A stretch of DNA of 64,000 nucleotides from Micromonospora zingiberis (GTDB lineage: Bacteria; Actinomycetota; Actinomycetes; Mycobacteriales; Micromonosporaceae). Below, one piece after another: positions 23,785 to 33,051 of the stretch (positions within the stretch are counted from its first letter, which is position 1; each line of letters begins with the position of its first letter). The notes under the pieces were generated by a model that saw only the letters and a program-made list of their open reading frames with translations, made no database searches and was not told where the DNA came from. The stretch is from contig NZ_SJJR01000016.1 in assembly GCF_004331455.1 (NCBI RefSeq), positions 62,001 to 126,000 on the forward strand, given 5' to 3'. The position numbers and the translations under genes were made by a program.

Positions 23785-26700
23785 TCAACGGGTCTCGAAC
23801 CCCAAACCTTCTGATCGGTGGTTCCGCAAGAAGATGTCGCTCGCCTGAACTCTGGTGCGAACGCGGAGCTTGTCGAAGATGTGCGAGACATGAACGCCGA
23901 TAGTCCGCTCGCTGATGAACAACCGCTGCCCGATCTCCTTGTTGGTCAGGCCCTCGGCCACCGCAGCCAGGACCTCCCGCTCCCTGGCGGTGAGCTCGGC
24001 GAGTTCCTCGCTGTTGTGTTCGACCAGCGGCGCGGCGTCCGCGGGCCGCTCCTCCAGCGGAAGCTGGGCCCGGCCGGCGAGGGTACGGATCTCGTCAGTC
24101 AACGGCACCGCGCCGAGACTCTGCGCCGTCCGGTACGCCTGGCGCAACAAGTGGCCGGCGGCGGCGGGTCGGCGGCGGCGGGCCAGCAGCGCCTCAGCCT
24201 GCCGCAGTCGGGAGTAGGCCGCCGGATACGGATGGTTACAGATGTCCCACTCGGCGGCGACCCGTGCCCACAGGTCCGGGTCCGCCCCGTCCAGGCGGCT
24301 CACCTCGGCGGCGCAGAGCATCAGGTATCCGTCGACGACGTCGCGCACCGGCCGGGTCACGCGCTCGCTCTTGCCGGCCACCCGGTCGGCGATCTCCCGC
24401 AGCCGGCGTACCGCGTTGTCGTCGACCGCGACGGTGCGGCTGGCGTGCGCCTCGGCCTCGGCGCGCAGGCCGTGCCAGACCAGCACGGCGAGGATGACCA
24501 GGTCGTCGGAGCGGGTCTCGGTCAGGCCGCGTTGCACCGCGTGTCGGGCCACGTCGTGCCGCCCCTGCCATATGGCGAGCGCTGCGCGCAGGGTGAGCAG
24601 GGGGATCACGTGCCGGGCGCCACCGCCAGCGAGCATGGTGGCAACCGCGTCGAGATCCCGATCGGCGGCCTCGACGTCGCCGTAGCCGACCGACAGCCGA
24701 CACCGGGCCAGCAGCAGCTCGACCGCGTCCGCACCGGAGGGCCGGTGCCGCAGCGCCGCCGCGACGACCTTCTCCGCCTCGGCCCACTGCCCCACCCGGA
24801 ACAGGCCGTTGGTGGCGATGGCAAGCAGCCGGGTCTCGTAGCTGCGGCCCAATCCCAGCTCCGCCACCCGCTCGGCGCCGCGACGGGCCACCACCACGCC
24901 CTCCTCGAGAATGTTCAGCGGCCCGGTGAGCAACTCGGCCAGGTGCAGGTAGGCCAGGGCGACATCCTCCGGACGACCCGCCCGCTCTGCGGTCGCCAAC
25001 GCCCGACGCAGCACCGCCAGACCCTCGTCCGGATCCTCGCGGTACGCCTGCGAGAAGCCCAACGCCATGCTGGCCAGCACCACCTCCGTGATGGCACCGT
25101 CCACCTGCTCGGCCAGGGCCAGCGCCTCCCGGGCCCGCTCGCCCGCGTCGGCGTACCGACCCAGATGCAGCAGCAGCTCCGCGAGGCGGGCGACGGCGGT
25201 GGCCCGCTGCCGGGGCGTGCAGTCGGCAGCGTCCAACGCATACTGGTACTCCGCCTCGGCCAATGCCGACCGGCCGGCGGCAGCCAGGTAGCGAGCCCGC
25301 CGGATGTGCAACTCGCAGGTGGGCAACTCGCTGTCAACGCTGGCCAGCTCCTCCAGCAGGGCTAACGCCCGGGCGTACTCGCCACAGTGGTAGGCCGCCT
25401 CCGCAGCATGGCCGAGCAGATCCGACAGGTTGACGCCGGGCAGGCCCTGAGCCAACTCCACCGCGACCGACCAATGCCGGTGCGCCTCGGCGTAGCCGTA
25501 CAGCCGCTCCGCCTCCTGCGCGGCGGCCACCGCCGCCGGCAACGCCCGCTCCGGTTCGCCGGCCAACCGCCAATGATGCGCCAGCCGGGCCTGGTGCAAC
25601 TCACCCGGCGCCGAGGTCAACGCCTCGGCATAGCGGCGATGCAACACGGCCCGCTCGACGGGCAACAGCTCCTGTTCCAGCACCTCCGCGACGAGCCGGT
25701 GACGCAGCTGATAGCCGTCGTCGGAACCGACCAGCAACCGGTGCGACACCGCGGCGCGGACAGCGTCCAGCAGCTTCGGCTCGGGCAATCCGAGCACCCG
25801 GGCGAGCAGCCAATGCTCGACCGGCTCCACCCCGGCGGCGACCGCGTGCACGACCCGGCGCGCCGGCTGAGGCAGGGCGTCCACCCTGGCCAGAAAGACA
25901 TCTCGCAGGGTGTCCGAGAAGCCGTCGCGACCGTTGCGTAGATCCCGAGAAAGCTCCTCGACGACGAACGGGTTGCCACCGCTGCGCCGCCACAACCGGT
26001 CAGCCGCGTTCAGAGCTAACGGACGGCCCACCACGGCTGCGGCGAGCTGCTCGGTCCCGGCGCGATCCAGCGGATCCAGATCCACCACCCGCACCGACCG
26101 CAAACGACGCAGCTCGGTGAGCACCCGACGCAACGGGTGCGCGTTCTGCAGGTACTCCGAACGCACCGCCGCGAGCACCGACAGTTGAAGGTCACCCAGC
26201 CCCGCGAGCAGGTAGAGCAGCAGCTGGCGGGTGGTGCGGTCGACCCACTGCAGGTCGTCCAGGACCAGCACCACCGGGCGACCGCCCGCGATCACACTCA
26301 GTCCACGCGAGACCCGCTCCAGCAGACCGCCGGCGCCGTCCGGGCCGGTGGCGTCCTCGGCAAACACCGCCAGCAACGCCCGAACCGAGGCAGCGGTAGG
26401 CGCGGCCAGGTCGGCGTCGAGGCGGCGCAGCGCCTGGCGCAGCGGATGCAATGGCGAGGCGTCACCGATGTCCAGGCAGGAGCCGGCGAGCACCAGGGCA
26501 CCGGCAGAGCTGAGTCGATCACCGATCTCGCCCAGCAGCCTGGTCTTACCCACACCACTCTCGCCGGTGAGGAACACGGCTGCGGTGTTTCCTGGCGCCA
26601 CATCGTCGAGCAACACGGCACGCACCATCGCGACCAGGTCCGCCCGACCGACCAGCGGTGGGGCGTCCACGTCAACGCTCATCGCGGTCGAGAGCTCGGG

Positions 26701-26967
26701 ACGGTTGAACGCTGCGATCCACAGCTTGTGGATCAGGTCCACCCGAACTTTCTCCCTAGTAAGCGATCTGACAATCTTTGACAGCATCTGCCAGGACGGG
26801 AACCGCTTGCCGTTGAGCGCCTCAGCCACAGTTGTATGGCTGACGTCCCCCAAGGCGCGTGAGATTGACCTGGCGCTCGGCCTACCAGCTTCGACGTGCA
26901 GTTCCGCCAGCGCACGAGCGAGCCTCCGCTTCGCCACGCCGGGGTCCTCGAGGGAAGGTGCGATCAT
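23785..26967 (-). CDS. Large ATP-binding LuxR-family (LAL) regulator
   Basis: 1,060 residues. The first 75 form an XRE-like helix-turn-helix of the type that precedes such proteins (SARSISRALGDVSHTTVAEALNGKRFPSW). A P-loop NTPase follows with Walker A LTGESGVGKTRLL at about residue 138 and Walker B VVLVLDDLQWVD at about 230. The middle is TPR-like helical repeats, and the C-terminus is a LuxR helix-turn-helix (LTAREREVLAAVAEGLTNKEIGQRLFISERTIGVHV). These proteins activate secondary-metabolism or catabolic genes. The last dozen residues lie over a tRNA T-arm-like sequence (GGTTCGAGACC), suggesting the original end was replaced. Confidence 0.88.
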   Translation of the reverse strand: MIAPSLEDPGVAKRRLARALAELHVEAGRPSARSISRALGDVSHTTVAEALNGKRFPSWQMLSKIVRSLTREKVRVDLIHKLWIAAFNRPELSTAMSVDVDAPPLVGRADLVAMVRAVLLDDVAPGNTAAVFLTGESGVGKTRLLGEIGDRLSSAGALVLAGSCLDIGDASPLHPLRQALRRLDADLAAPTAASVRALLAVFAEDATGPDGAGGLLERVSRGLSVIAGGRPVVLVLDDLQWVDRTTRQLLLYLLAGLGDLQLSVLAAVRSEYLQNAHPLRRVLTELRRLRSVRVVDLDPLDRAGTEQLAAAVVGRPLALNAADRLWRRSGGNPFVVEELSRDLRNGRDGFSDTLRDVFLARVDALPQPARRVVHAVAAGVEPVEHWLLARVLGLPEPKLLDAVRAAVSHRLLVGSDDGYQLRHRLVAEVLEQELLPVERAVLHRRYAEALTSAPGELHQARLAHHWRLAGEPERALPAAVAAAQEAERLYGYAEAHRHWSVAVELAQGLPGVNLSDLLGHAAEAAYHCGEYARALALLEELASVDSELPTCELHIRRARYLAAAGRSALAEAEYQYALDAADCTPRQRATAVARLAELLLHLGRYADAGERAREALALAEQVDGAITEVVLASMALGFSQAYREDPDEGLAVLRRALATAERAGRPEDVALAYLHLAELLTGPLNILEEGVVVARRGAERVAELGLGRSYETRLLAIATNGLFRVGQWAEAEKVVAAALRHRPSGADAVELLLARCRLSVGYGDVEAADRDLDAVATMLAGGGARHVIPLLTLRAALAIWQGRHDVARHAVQRGLTETRSDDLVILAVLVWHGLRAEAEAHASRTVAVDDNAVRRLREIADRVAGKSERVTRPVRDVVDGYLMLCAAEVSRLDGADPDLWARVAAEWDICNHPYPAAYSRLRQAEALLARRRRPAAAGHLLRQAYRTAQSLGAVPLTDEIRTLAGRAQLPLEERPADAAPLVEHNSEELAELTAREREVLAAVAEGLTNKEIGQRLFISERTIGVHVSHIFDKLRVRTRVQASDIFLRNHRSEGLGFETR

Positions 26968-27255
26968 CAGGCCTCGTTGCGCGTCGACATTCGACTTTGT
27001 ACTCTACCTACGTAACATCTTACGCTTCTTACAACGTCTCGCCTAGCACTCCCGACGGACCGCACCGCACCGCGCCACGTTTCGTGGAACAACGAGCTGC
27101 ACAGTCAGCCACACGGCTTCTGCCGACAGTACCAGCGACACCTCGAAATCGATCATGAGGACACACGGAAGGTTCCGCGGATGCGCCGACGCAACCAGCG
27201 CGCCGCCGGTGTTGGCGTTCGGTCCAGCGCGCACGACCCGGTAGGCGGTCAGGCA

Positions 27256-28146
27256 ATGCCGAAATTGGCAGAAGATCAGCAGAAACTGGTGGAGGAGATC
27301 TGGTACTTCCTGGTTGATATGGACCGATGGCCAACGTTCGCGGAGCTGGATCGGCGGATGTACCGGGACCACGGGATTGCCGAAACCGACGCCATCCTCG
27401 TACGTCTACCGGCAGGACTCGTTTCTGGCTACAGCGCCCGCTCACCCGCATCACTCGATGATGCCACCGAGATATTTTTGACGGTCGCTGGCATCTGCGC
27501 GACCGGCAGTGGTCGCCGGGAACTTAACCTATTCCTAGCTGTCGTACGTCACGCAGCGGTACTTGAGCGGGAGTTCCTGCCACCCGAAGGCTGCCCGAAC
27601 GCCCGGCCCCAGCTGACATCGCCGGCAGTTGCCCAGCATCTCAATCTCGACGCCCCCTCAGGGGAGAGCCTGCTCACCCGCATCGGCGCGATACTTCGCG
27701 CGGAAGACTGGGGTTGGGCCTCAGCCTCAGCGTCCGGCGGCATCTGGACGTTCGAGGTGGATCGTCGCGTTCGTCAACTGGCAGGGGTGCAGGGCGTCGA
27801 CGACTACTGCCGACGCCGTGTCAGCTCGTCGAGTGGGCTTGAGTCCTCGACGGGCACCCAAGCTTGGAATCAACGAAGCTCTGACCTGGCAACGAGGCCA
27901 CGTGGATTCGTGTCCGGACTTGAGGTCTTGACGGTCGTGCTGACTGCGACTGGGGTAGGAATCGCCGGATTGCAGGTCAATTGGCAGCCAGTCGGTGTCA
28001 TTTCGCTGATTGCCGCGATCATGTTCGCTGTACTTTCCTGGCACCGCTGGCGGTCACGCCGCCGAGCGACTGATCCGATCCTGATCGGATCGACCAGCGC
28101 AGGACTTCTCCTGCTCCTAGTCTTTTTCTCGGCCCTAAATCAATGA
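27256..28146 (+). CDS. Membrane protein with N-terminal soluble helical domain
   Basis: About 296 residues from an ATG at 27256; a longer form from 27181 is possible but its extra residues look non-native. The N-terminal part (KLVEEIWYFLVDMDRWPTFAELDRRMY) looks like a winged-helix-like unit found at the start of actinobacterial island proteins. The C-terminus has three membrane helices (LEVLTVVLTATGVGIAGL, VGVISLIAAIMFAVLSW, STSAGLLLLLVFFSAL). Unrecognised as a whole. The soluble-plus-membrane layout recalls effector partners in defence islands, but no function is assigned. Confidence 0.55.
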   Translation: MPKLAEDQQKLVEEIWYFLVDMDRWPTFAELDRRMYRDHGIAETDAILVRLPAGLVSGYSARSPASLDDATEIFLTVAGICATGSGRRELNLFLAVVRHAAVLEREFLPPEGCPNARPQLTSPAVAQHLNLDAPSGESLLTRIGAILRAEDWGWASASASGGIWTFEVDRRVRQLAGVQGVDDYCRRRVSSSSGLESSTGTQAWNQRSSDLATRPRGFVSGLEVLTVVLTATGVGIAGLQVNWQPVGVISLIAAIMFAVLSWHRWRSRRRATDPILIGSTSAGLLLLLVFFSALNQ

Positions 28147-28405
28147 TCGCCGGGCATCACGATTCCTGTCGGGTCCGGCAGGCTACGTAGCGGTACATCC
28201 CTGACAGCTTCCCGACGTCCGAGCAGCCACGATCGCCGCGAACCCAACCGCCGCCGCCCCCGCCGCCACCGTTCGGGCGGGCAGCATCAGCTATACGTGC
28301 TGCCGGCATCGTCGCCTCGAGAGGCTCTGCTCGCGCCTGAACACATCACCATGCGGCGGCTGGATGCCGTGCCTTGACACTCCGGTCCAAATCTCCTGAT
28401 CGGGT

Positions 28406-28675
28406 TCAACCGGAGATCCTGTCATCACTGACGGAGATTCCGTTGGCAGGGAACCACCCGCCGATCTGTTGCCACATGCTCGCCGGCCAGTACCGGCGGC
28501 GGACTGTACCGGTGTCGCTGAACTGGCCGAGCTGTTCTACCGCGTAGGTGTTGCCGATCTCGTTGAGCAGCATCGAGGACGCGTGCACGGTGCCCGGCCC
28601 GAGCCGATCGAGCGCGCCGAGGTCCACGACTGCCTCGGCCGGCATGGAAGATGCGCGAGCAGGCATCCGACTTAG
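28406..28675 (-). pseudogene. C-terminal gene fragment cut by the IS701 element
   Basis: An open frame of about 87 codons continuing from the IS701 end to a stop at 28406: EAVVDLGALDRLGPG, MLLNEIGNTYAVEQLGQF, YWPASMWQQIGGWFPANG. The codon use and coherent hydrophobic pattern suggest a real protein C-terminus whose 5' part was separated by the insertion; I do not find the matching 5' part on the other side of the element. Unrecognised. Confidence 0.4.
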
Positions 28676-30098
28676 TACTCCAACGTCACTTGATCTTCCG
28701 GCTGGCGTGGTGATGGAGTCTGCGCTGGTATGGGATCGTCGGGCTCGGGCTTGGGATGTTCGCCGCCAGGTTGACCAGTGCAGGGTGTGCGCTGGTGGGA
28801 GTGGTTGGGTGAGGACGAAAGCGTTGAGGAGTCGGCGGATCTCGGCGACGGTCAGCGCGATGAGTTGCGGGTCGGTGTCGGGCTGCTGGGCGGCGAGGAT
28901 GGTCAGGACGGCCAGGGCGAGCATGGCCAGGGTGATGAACCGGTGCCAGCCGGTCCAGCCGCGGACCTGGTAGTGGTCCAGGCCGACCTGGCCTTTGCCG
29001 GTCTGGAACAACTCCTCGATGCTCCAGCGGGAGCCGGCCACCCTGACGAGGGTGTGCAGCGGCACCGGGCGAGGTGACCAGCACAGGTAGAAGGCCAGCT
29101 CGCCGGTGGTGCGGTTGCGGCGGATGAGCAGCCACCGATGCTCATCCGGCTGGGTGGCGGTGGTGATCCAGGCCCACAGGTAGTCGCGGGGACCTTTCGC
29201 TCCCGGCCCGCAACTGTGCAACTGCCACTCGGCGGTGGGAATCTGCTCGGCGAGATCGTCGACGCGGATCAGGGTGCGGCCGTCGTTGACGTGCACACGT
29301 CGGTCACAGCCGACGGCCAGGACATAGCCGATCCCGCGCTGTTCCAGGTCAGCGCGCAAGCTGGGGTCGGCGCCGTAGACCTCGTCGCCCGTCACCCACC
29401 CGACCGGGACACCGGCGTCCAACGCGGCGGCGATCATCTGCCGGGCCAGGGCCGGCTTCGTGGCGAACCCGACCTGGTCGGGGACACTGGCGGCGGCGAG
29501 GCGGTCGGGCTGGTCGCACCAGGTCGCTTCCGGCAGGTAGAGCCGACGGTCGATCAACGCCCGACCCGCAGGTGACACGTAGGCCAGGAACACCCCGACC
29601 TGACTGTTTTCGACCCGACCGGCGGTGCCGGTGTACTGCCGCTGGACCCCGACCGAGCACACGCCTTTCTTCAGGAACCCCGTCTCGTCGGTGACCAGTA
29701 CCCCGTCGGGATGACCGAGCTGCTCGACCAGCCAGGAACGCACGTCATCGCGGACATCGTCGGCATCCCACACCGCCCTACGCAACAGCCGCTGAATCGC
29801 CTGCGGATCTGCGTGACCCGCCCACTCCGCAAGCGACCAGCAGGTCTTGCGTTCCACACCCGACAGCAGCCCTTCCACGAACTGCCCGACGGTCGGACGC
29901 GGCTCCGCCCGCACGAACCGGTCAGCGACACGCGTCACCGCCTCGTCCAGGATGACCCGCCACCCGGCAGGGTCTACGCTGTGGCCCACGGCCACTGCAC
30001 GATCTTCGGTTGTCCTCACAAACCATCGATGATCAACGCAGTGGGCCGTCCTCATGCCCGCGCCACGCCCAACACCCGACCCAAGTGACGTTGGAGTA
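28676..30098. mobile_element. IS701-family insertion sequence with TTAG duplication
   Basis: A 1,423-bp element whose inverted ends read TACTCCAACGTCACTTG inward from both sides without mismatch. TTAG flanks both ends directly (28672-28675 and 30099-30102), a 4-bp target duplication as expected for IS701. One transposase gene lies on the minus strand with a frameshift near its end. Confidence 0.9.
28686..30055 (-). CDS. IS701-family transposase, C-terminal frameshift
   Basis: Starts at an ATG at 30055 inside the element. Typical blocks: FVEGLLSGVERKTCWSLAEWAG, GVLVTDETGFLKKG (first Asp), VSPAGRALIDRRLYLP, VTGDEVYGADPSLR (second Asp), and SRWSIEELFQTGKGQVGLDHY with the catalytic Glu. Near 28730 one base is missing (CATACC for CATTACC), so the frame leaves the native ending (YQRRLHHHASRKIK, stop at 28686) and would otherwise run past the element to 28406. 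Only about the last 15 residues are changed, so some activity cannot be excluded. Confidence 0.85.
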
Positions 30099-30102
30099 TT
30101 AG

Positions 30103-30661
30103 AGCGGCCGGCAATTGGTGGTGGTGACGCAGCGGGAGGTCGAGCGGCCGGAGGCGGACGCGGCACATGCCCAGGGGCCCGTCACTGACCCCAGGCAACC
30201 ATCTGGCAGGCTCGCTGCCACGCCAAGGCATCCGAGATCTTGGTACGAGGGCGCCCCTCAAGGGACAGATTCGTACCAAGATCTTCCCCGCCCTGGGTGG
30301 CGGGCTGGCTATCAGGACGTGTCGGCCTATTGCCGGTCGCTCTTAGTCACTCTTTTGAGCAGCCAGTACTGTTTCAGCTCCTCCTGCTGTTGCTTGGTTC
30401 TACTATCCCAGGGTGATTGAATCGGGCATCCGGGACGATCGGGGTAGTTTTCCTGCGGCCGAAAGCGAGCCGTGGAGACGATGCACGACGAAAGAGGGCG
30501 TGAACTCTACGTCCACGCTGCAGTCGCTGCCCCCTTCGCAAGTAAGGCGACGAGTACCAGACCTTGACCAACGGTTCGGCATCCGTGCACATGAGGCTCA
30601 GCTAAAGAGCGCCGCCAGCGGAACCCCATCGCAAGGCGTAGGCGCCTACCGGGGGTAACAC
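30103..30661. other. Intergenic stretch upstream of the integrase
   Basis: About 560 bases. It contains the perfect 14-base inverted repeat at 30235-30284. An open frame at 30413-30658 (81 codons, GTG start) ends just before the integrase but matches nothing I know and has weak support, so I do not call it a gene. Confidence 0.45.
30235..30284. repeat. Perfect 14-bp inverted repeat with 22-base spacer
   Basis: AGATCTTGGTACGA (30235-30248) and its exact reverse complement TCGTACCAAGATCT (30271-30284). The spacer is GC-rich. In RNA this would form a strong hairpin without a U-tract, so an intrinsic terminator is not the obvious reading; a recombination or regulator site near the integrase is possible. 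Confidence 0.7.
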
Positions 30662-32473
30662 ATGTCACGGGGATCGCCGTTCAAGAGTTGCTCTTGTCGT
30701 GATGAGAACAAGAACAAGATCGGCGCCGCATGTCCGAGGCTGCGTCGTGCCTGTGGTGCGTGGAGCGCCGCCCACGGCACGTGGGGCTACCGGATCGAGC
30801 TACCGGTGCAGCCCGATGGCAAACGGTGGCAGCTGCGACGTTTCGGTTTCGCTACCCGTGAAGCGGCACTCGTTGACCGTAGCCGCGCACAGTCGCTACT
30901 CGAACTCGCTGGTGACGACACCACAGTCGGCAACGATATCGCGCGCATGCTCAAGGACACTAAGAGTGGTCGACCGTTTCCCGATCGGGATTCTGTTGTC
31001 CGCCGCGTCCGCGCCGGGCTCGTGGCATCTGCGGCGATGACCCTGGGTGACTACCTCTGGCAGTGGCACGCCAGTCGTCGCAAGATCCAACCCACCACGT
31101 TGGTCAGTTACGAGACCCATATCCGTGTTCATCTCGTTCCACACCTTGGTCACATCCCGATCGATCGGCTCCGAGTCGGCCATCTCCAGTCGATGTTCGA
31201 CAGCATCAGCGACCGCAACCTCCAGATCGACATCGCCCGCTGCAGTGATGACGTCCAGGTCCGGGCGTCGGTCAGAGGTGTCCGTAGGACGGGCCCGGCA
31301 ACGATGCAACGTATCCGCGCGACCCTGCGTAAGGCTCTCAACGATGCGATACGCACCCATCGACTCATCGAGTTCAACCCCGCCGCGTACGTCGAGTTGC
31401 CGTCGGTTCAAGCACCGAGGGCGCGGGTATGGACCTCCGCCGCCATGCAGCAGTGGAAGGAGACGGGACTACGGCCCAGCAGCGTCATGGTGTGGACACC
31501 CGAGCAAGCCGGCGCGTTCCTCGATCACGTCGAGGACCATGACGTCTTTGTCTACCCCATCGTCGCTCTCATCCTGCACCGGGGCCTGCGTCGCGGCGAA
31601 GCACTCGGCCTGCGCGAAAGCGACGTCGACCTGGAGGGGAGGACCGTGACGATCACCCAGCAGCTCACGACCGTCGGCTATCGACCAGTGATCAAGATCG
31701 TCAAGAGCTACGCCGGTGACCGCATCATCGCGCTCGACGCCTCCACGACCACGGCGCTACGCATCTACCAGGAGCGGCGGGAACGCCGGCAGGCCGACGC
31801 CGCCTGGCCGAAGACCGGGTTGTTCTTCGTGCAACCTGACGGTCGTCAGTGGCATCCTGAGCAGGTCAGCGATCGCTTCGAGCGACTCGTCGCACGTTCC
31901 GGGCTGCCGCCGATCCGGCTGCACGACCTGCGGCACTGCGCCGCGACGTTCCTCAAGGCGTCCGGATCCGACCTCAAGGACATCCAGGAGGTACTCGGGC
32001 TCTCGAGTATCACCGTCGCTGCGAACACCTACACCTCGGTCGTGCACGAACTCGAGTCCGAACGCGCCAAGGCCGAAGCCGCCTCTGCCCTAGTACCACG
32101 CCGATCAGGTGCCGTAGTCGGCACATCTGCGAGGCATCCGCAGGAGGACGACTCAGGTGGGCCGCCGGGGACTCGAACCCCGAACCTATGGATTAAAAGC
32201 CCCCGAGGCCTCAATAATCCAAACTTGAAACAACGCTCTCACCTGCGCAAACGGAGTCTCAAACTGTCCAGTATGGACCTGAGGCATCCCTTGGGTGCTC
32301 GCATGTTGGCAACATGTCGCTACCTTGAGCGAGAAAGACCTCGGGTTCAGTTACGCGGAGTGACGGCGCAGCTTAGTCGGAAAACCGCCCAGAGCGCGGG
32401 CGTACGGTGGGGCGTTATCTCCTGTATCGCCACCACGCGCCCACTCCATCTGCTATGCGCAAATGAGGCTTGA
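30662..32473 (+). CDS. Tyrosine integrase reading through a tRNA-Lys attachment core
   Basis: 603 residues, ATG with GGGGG upstream. N-terminal part typical of actinobacterial integrases (CRDENKNKIGAACPRLRR), SAM-like domain, then the catalytic domain with Arg in LHRGLRRGEALGL, Lys in IVKSYAGDR, His-x-x-Arg in LHDLRHCAATFL and the nucleophile Tyr in AANTYTSV. The family normally ends near residue 480 (SALVPRR). Here the frame runs on into the antisense of a tRNA-Lys 3' half (PPGTRTPNLWIKSP) and about 90 foreign residues beyond. It inserts and excises an element at a tRNA-Lys gene. In the inverted arrangement discussed elsewhere it would stop within the tRNA. Confidence 0.88.
   Translation: MSRGSPFKSCSCRDENKNKIGAACPRLRRACGAWSAAHGTWGYRIELPVQPDGKRWQLRRFGFATREAALVDRSRAQSLLELAGDDTTVGNDIARMLKDTKSGRPFPDRDSVVRRVRAGLVASAAMTLGDYLWQWHASRRKIQPTTLVSYETHIRVHLVPHLGHIPIDRLRVGHLQSMFDSISDRNLQIDIARCSDDVQVRASVRGVRRTGPATMQRIRATLRKALNDAIRTHRLIEFNPAAYVELPSVQAPRARVWTSAAMQQWKETGLRPSSVMVWTPEQAGAFLDHVEDHDVFVYPIVALILHRGLRRGEALGLRESDVDLEGRTVTITQQLTTVGYRPVIKIVKSYAGDRIIALDASTTTALRIYQERRERRQADAAWPKTGLFFVQPDGRQWHPEQVSDRFERLVARSGLPPIRLHDLRHCAATFLKASGSDLKDIQEVLGLSSITVAANTYTSVVHELESERAKAEAASALVPRRSGAVVGTSARHPQEDDSGGPPGTRTPNLWIKSPRGLNNPNLKQRSHLRKRSLKLSSMDLRHPLGARMLATCRYLERERPRVQLRGVTAQLSRKTAQSAGVRWGVISCIATTRPLHLLCANEA
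32157..32199 (-). repeat. Inverted copy of the tRNA-Lys 3' half (att core)
   Basis: 43 bases whose reverse complement matches 32593-32635, the 3' half of the tRNA-Lys(TTT) gene, at 41 of 43 positions. The two differences are a compensatory pair in the T stem (CGGGG/CCCCG here, CAGGG/CCCTG in the gene), so it derives from a real tRNA sequence. It lies at the 3' end of the integrase gene, the usual place of attP or attL, but the tRNA 5' half is missing beside it. Confidence 0.85.
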
Positions 32474-32562
32474 GCTGCAGAAACAGCGCACGGCTTATCC
32501 GCGACGGCAAGGGCGTCCAGCGGATGGGTGGCTCTGCTACGGTCCGGTATCGTGTCTCAGAC

Positions 32563-32634
32563 GGGCCGCTAGCTCAATGGCAGAGCTGTGGACTTTTAAT
32601 CCATAGGTTCAGGGTTCGAGTCCCTGGCGGCCCA
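32563..32634 (+). tRNA. tRNA-Lys (anticodon TTT)
   Basis: 72 nt folding as a full cloverleaf: acceptor GGGCCGC/GCGGCCC, D stem GCTC/GAGC, anticodon stem GTGGA/TCCAT (with one G-T pair) around loop CTTTTAA giving anticodon TTT at 32595-32597, T stem CAGGG/CCCTG with TTCGAGT loop, and discriminator A. No encoded CCA. It marks the edge between accessory DNA and more chromosomal genes and is the probable attachment target of the upstream integrase. Confidence 0.95.
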
Positions 32635-32742
32635 CTCCTAGGCAGGTCAGCGGCCCTTTCTCGGGCTGTTTCAGTGGTGATCACGACTCGTAAGCAGCGA
32701 AGTGCAGCACCGGCCAGGGGTGAGGCAACACGCTCCGCCTGA

Positions 32743-32760
32743 GGTACAGTTTTCTGTACC
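32743..32760. promoter_or_regulatory. Palindromic operator of the toxin-antitoxin operon
   Basis: GGTACAGTTTTCTGTACC is a perfect 7+7 palindrome around TTTT, ending 15 bases before the antitoxin ATG. YefM/Phd-type antitoxins bind such GTAC-containing palindromes to repress their own operon. The palindrome is seen; binding is inferred. Confidence 0.75.
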
Positions 32761-32775
32761 TGCCTGGAGGTGGTC

Positions 32776-33051
32776 ATGCGGACCGTGAACTTCACCCAGC
32801 TACGACAGAACCTGGCCGCCGAACTCGACAGCGTCATCAACGACGCCGAGGAAGTAGTGGTGACCCGCTCGGGCCACGAGCCGGTGGTGATCGTGTCGCT
32901 TGCCGAGTACGAGTCGATGAAGGAAACCGAGTACCTCCTGCGCAGCCCCAGCAACGCCGCAGCCCTCCGCCGATCGATCGCGGAGCTTGAGCAGGGCGAC
33001 ACGGCCGAGCGGGAGCTGACCGACCCGGACACCGCGCGAGACGTCGCGTGA
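32776..33051 (+). CDS. YefM/Phd-family antitoxin
   Basis: 91 residues from ATG 32776, chosen because GGAGG lies just upstream; an in-frame GTG at 32770 would overlap that site. MRTVNFTQLRQNLAAELDSVINDAEEVVVTRSGHEPVVIVSLAEYESMKET is the standard Phd/YefM fold, with the N-terminal DNA-binding part and a C-terminal tail that wraps the toxin. It overlaps the toxin gene by 4 bases (ATGA-type GTGA overlap) and should both neutralise the toxin and repress the operon through the palindrome at 32743. Confidence 0.92.
   Translation: MRTVNFTQLRQNLAAELDSVINDAEEVVVTRSGHEPVVIVSLAEYESMKETEYLLRSPSNAAALRRSIAELEQGDTAERELTDPDTARDVA

Noticed and set aside
23818..25365. Long open frame antisense to the LuxR-family regulator
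   Set aside because: It is the mirror of a strongly supported coding frame in GC-rich DNA, has low-complexity composition and no domain.
30413..30658. Excisionase gene before the integrase
   Set aside because: The frame has no helix-turn-helix, weak start signals and no recognisable likeness to Xis proteins.
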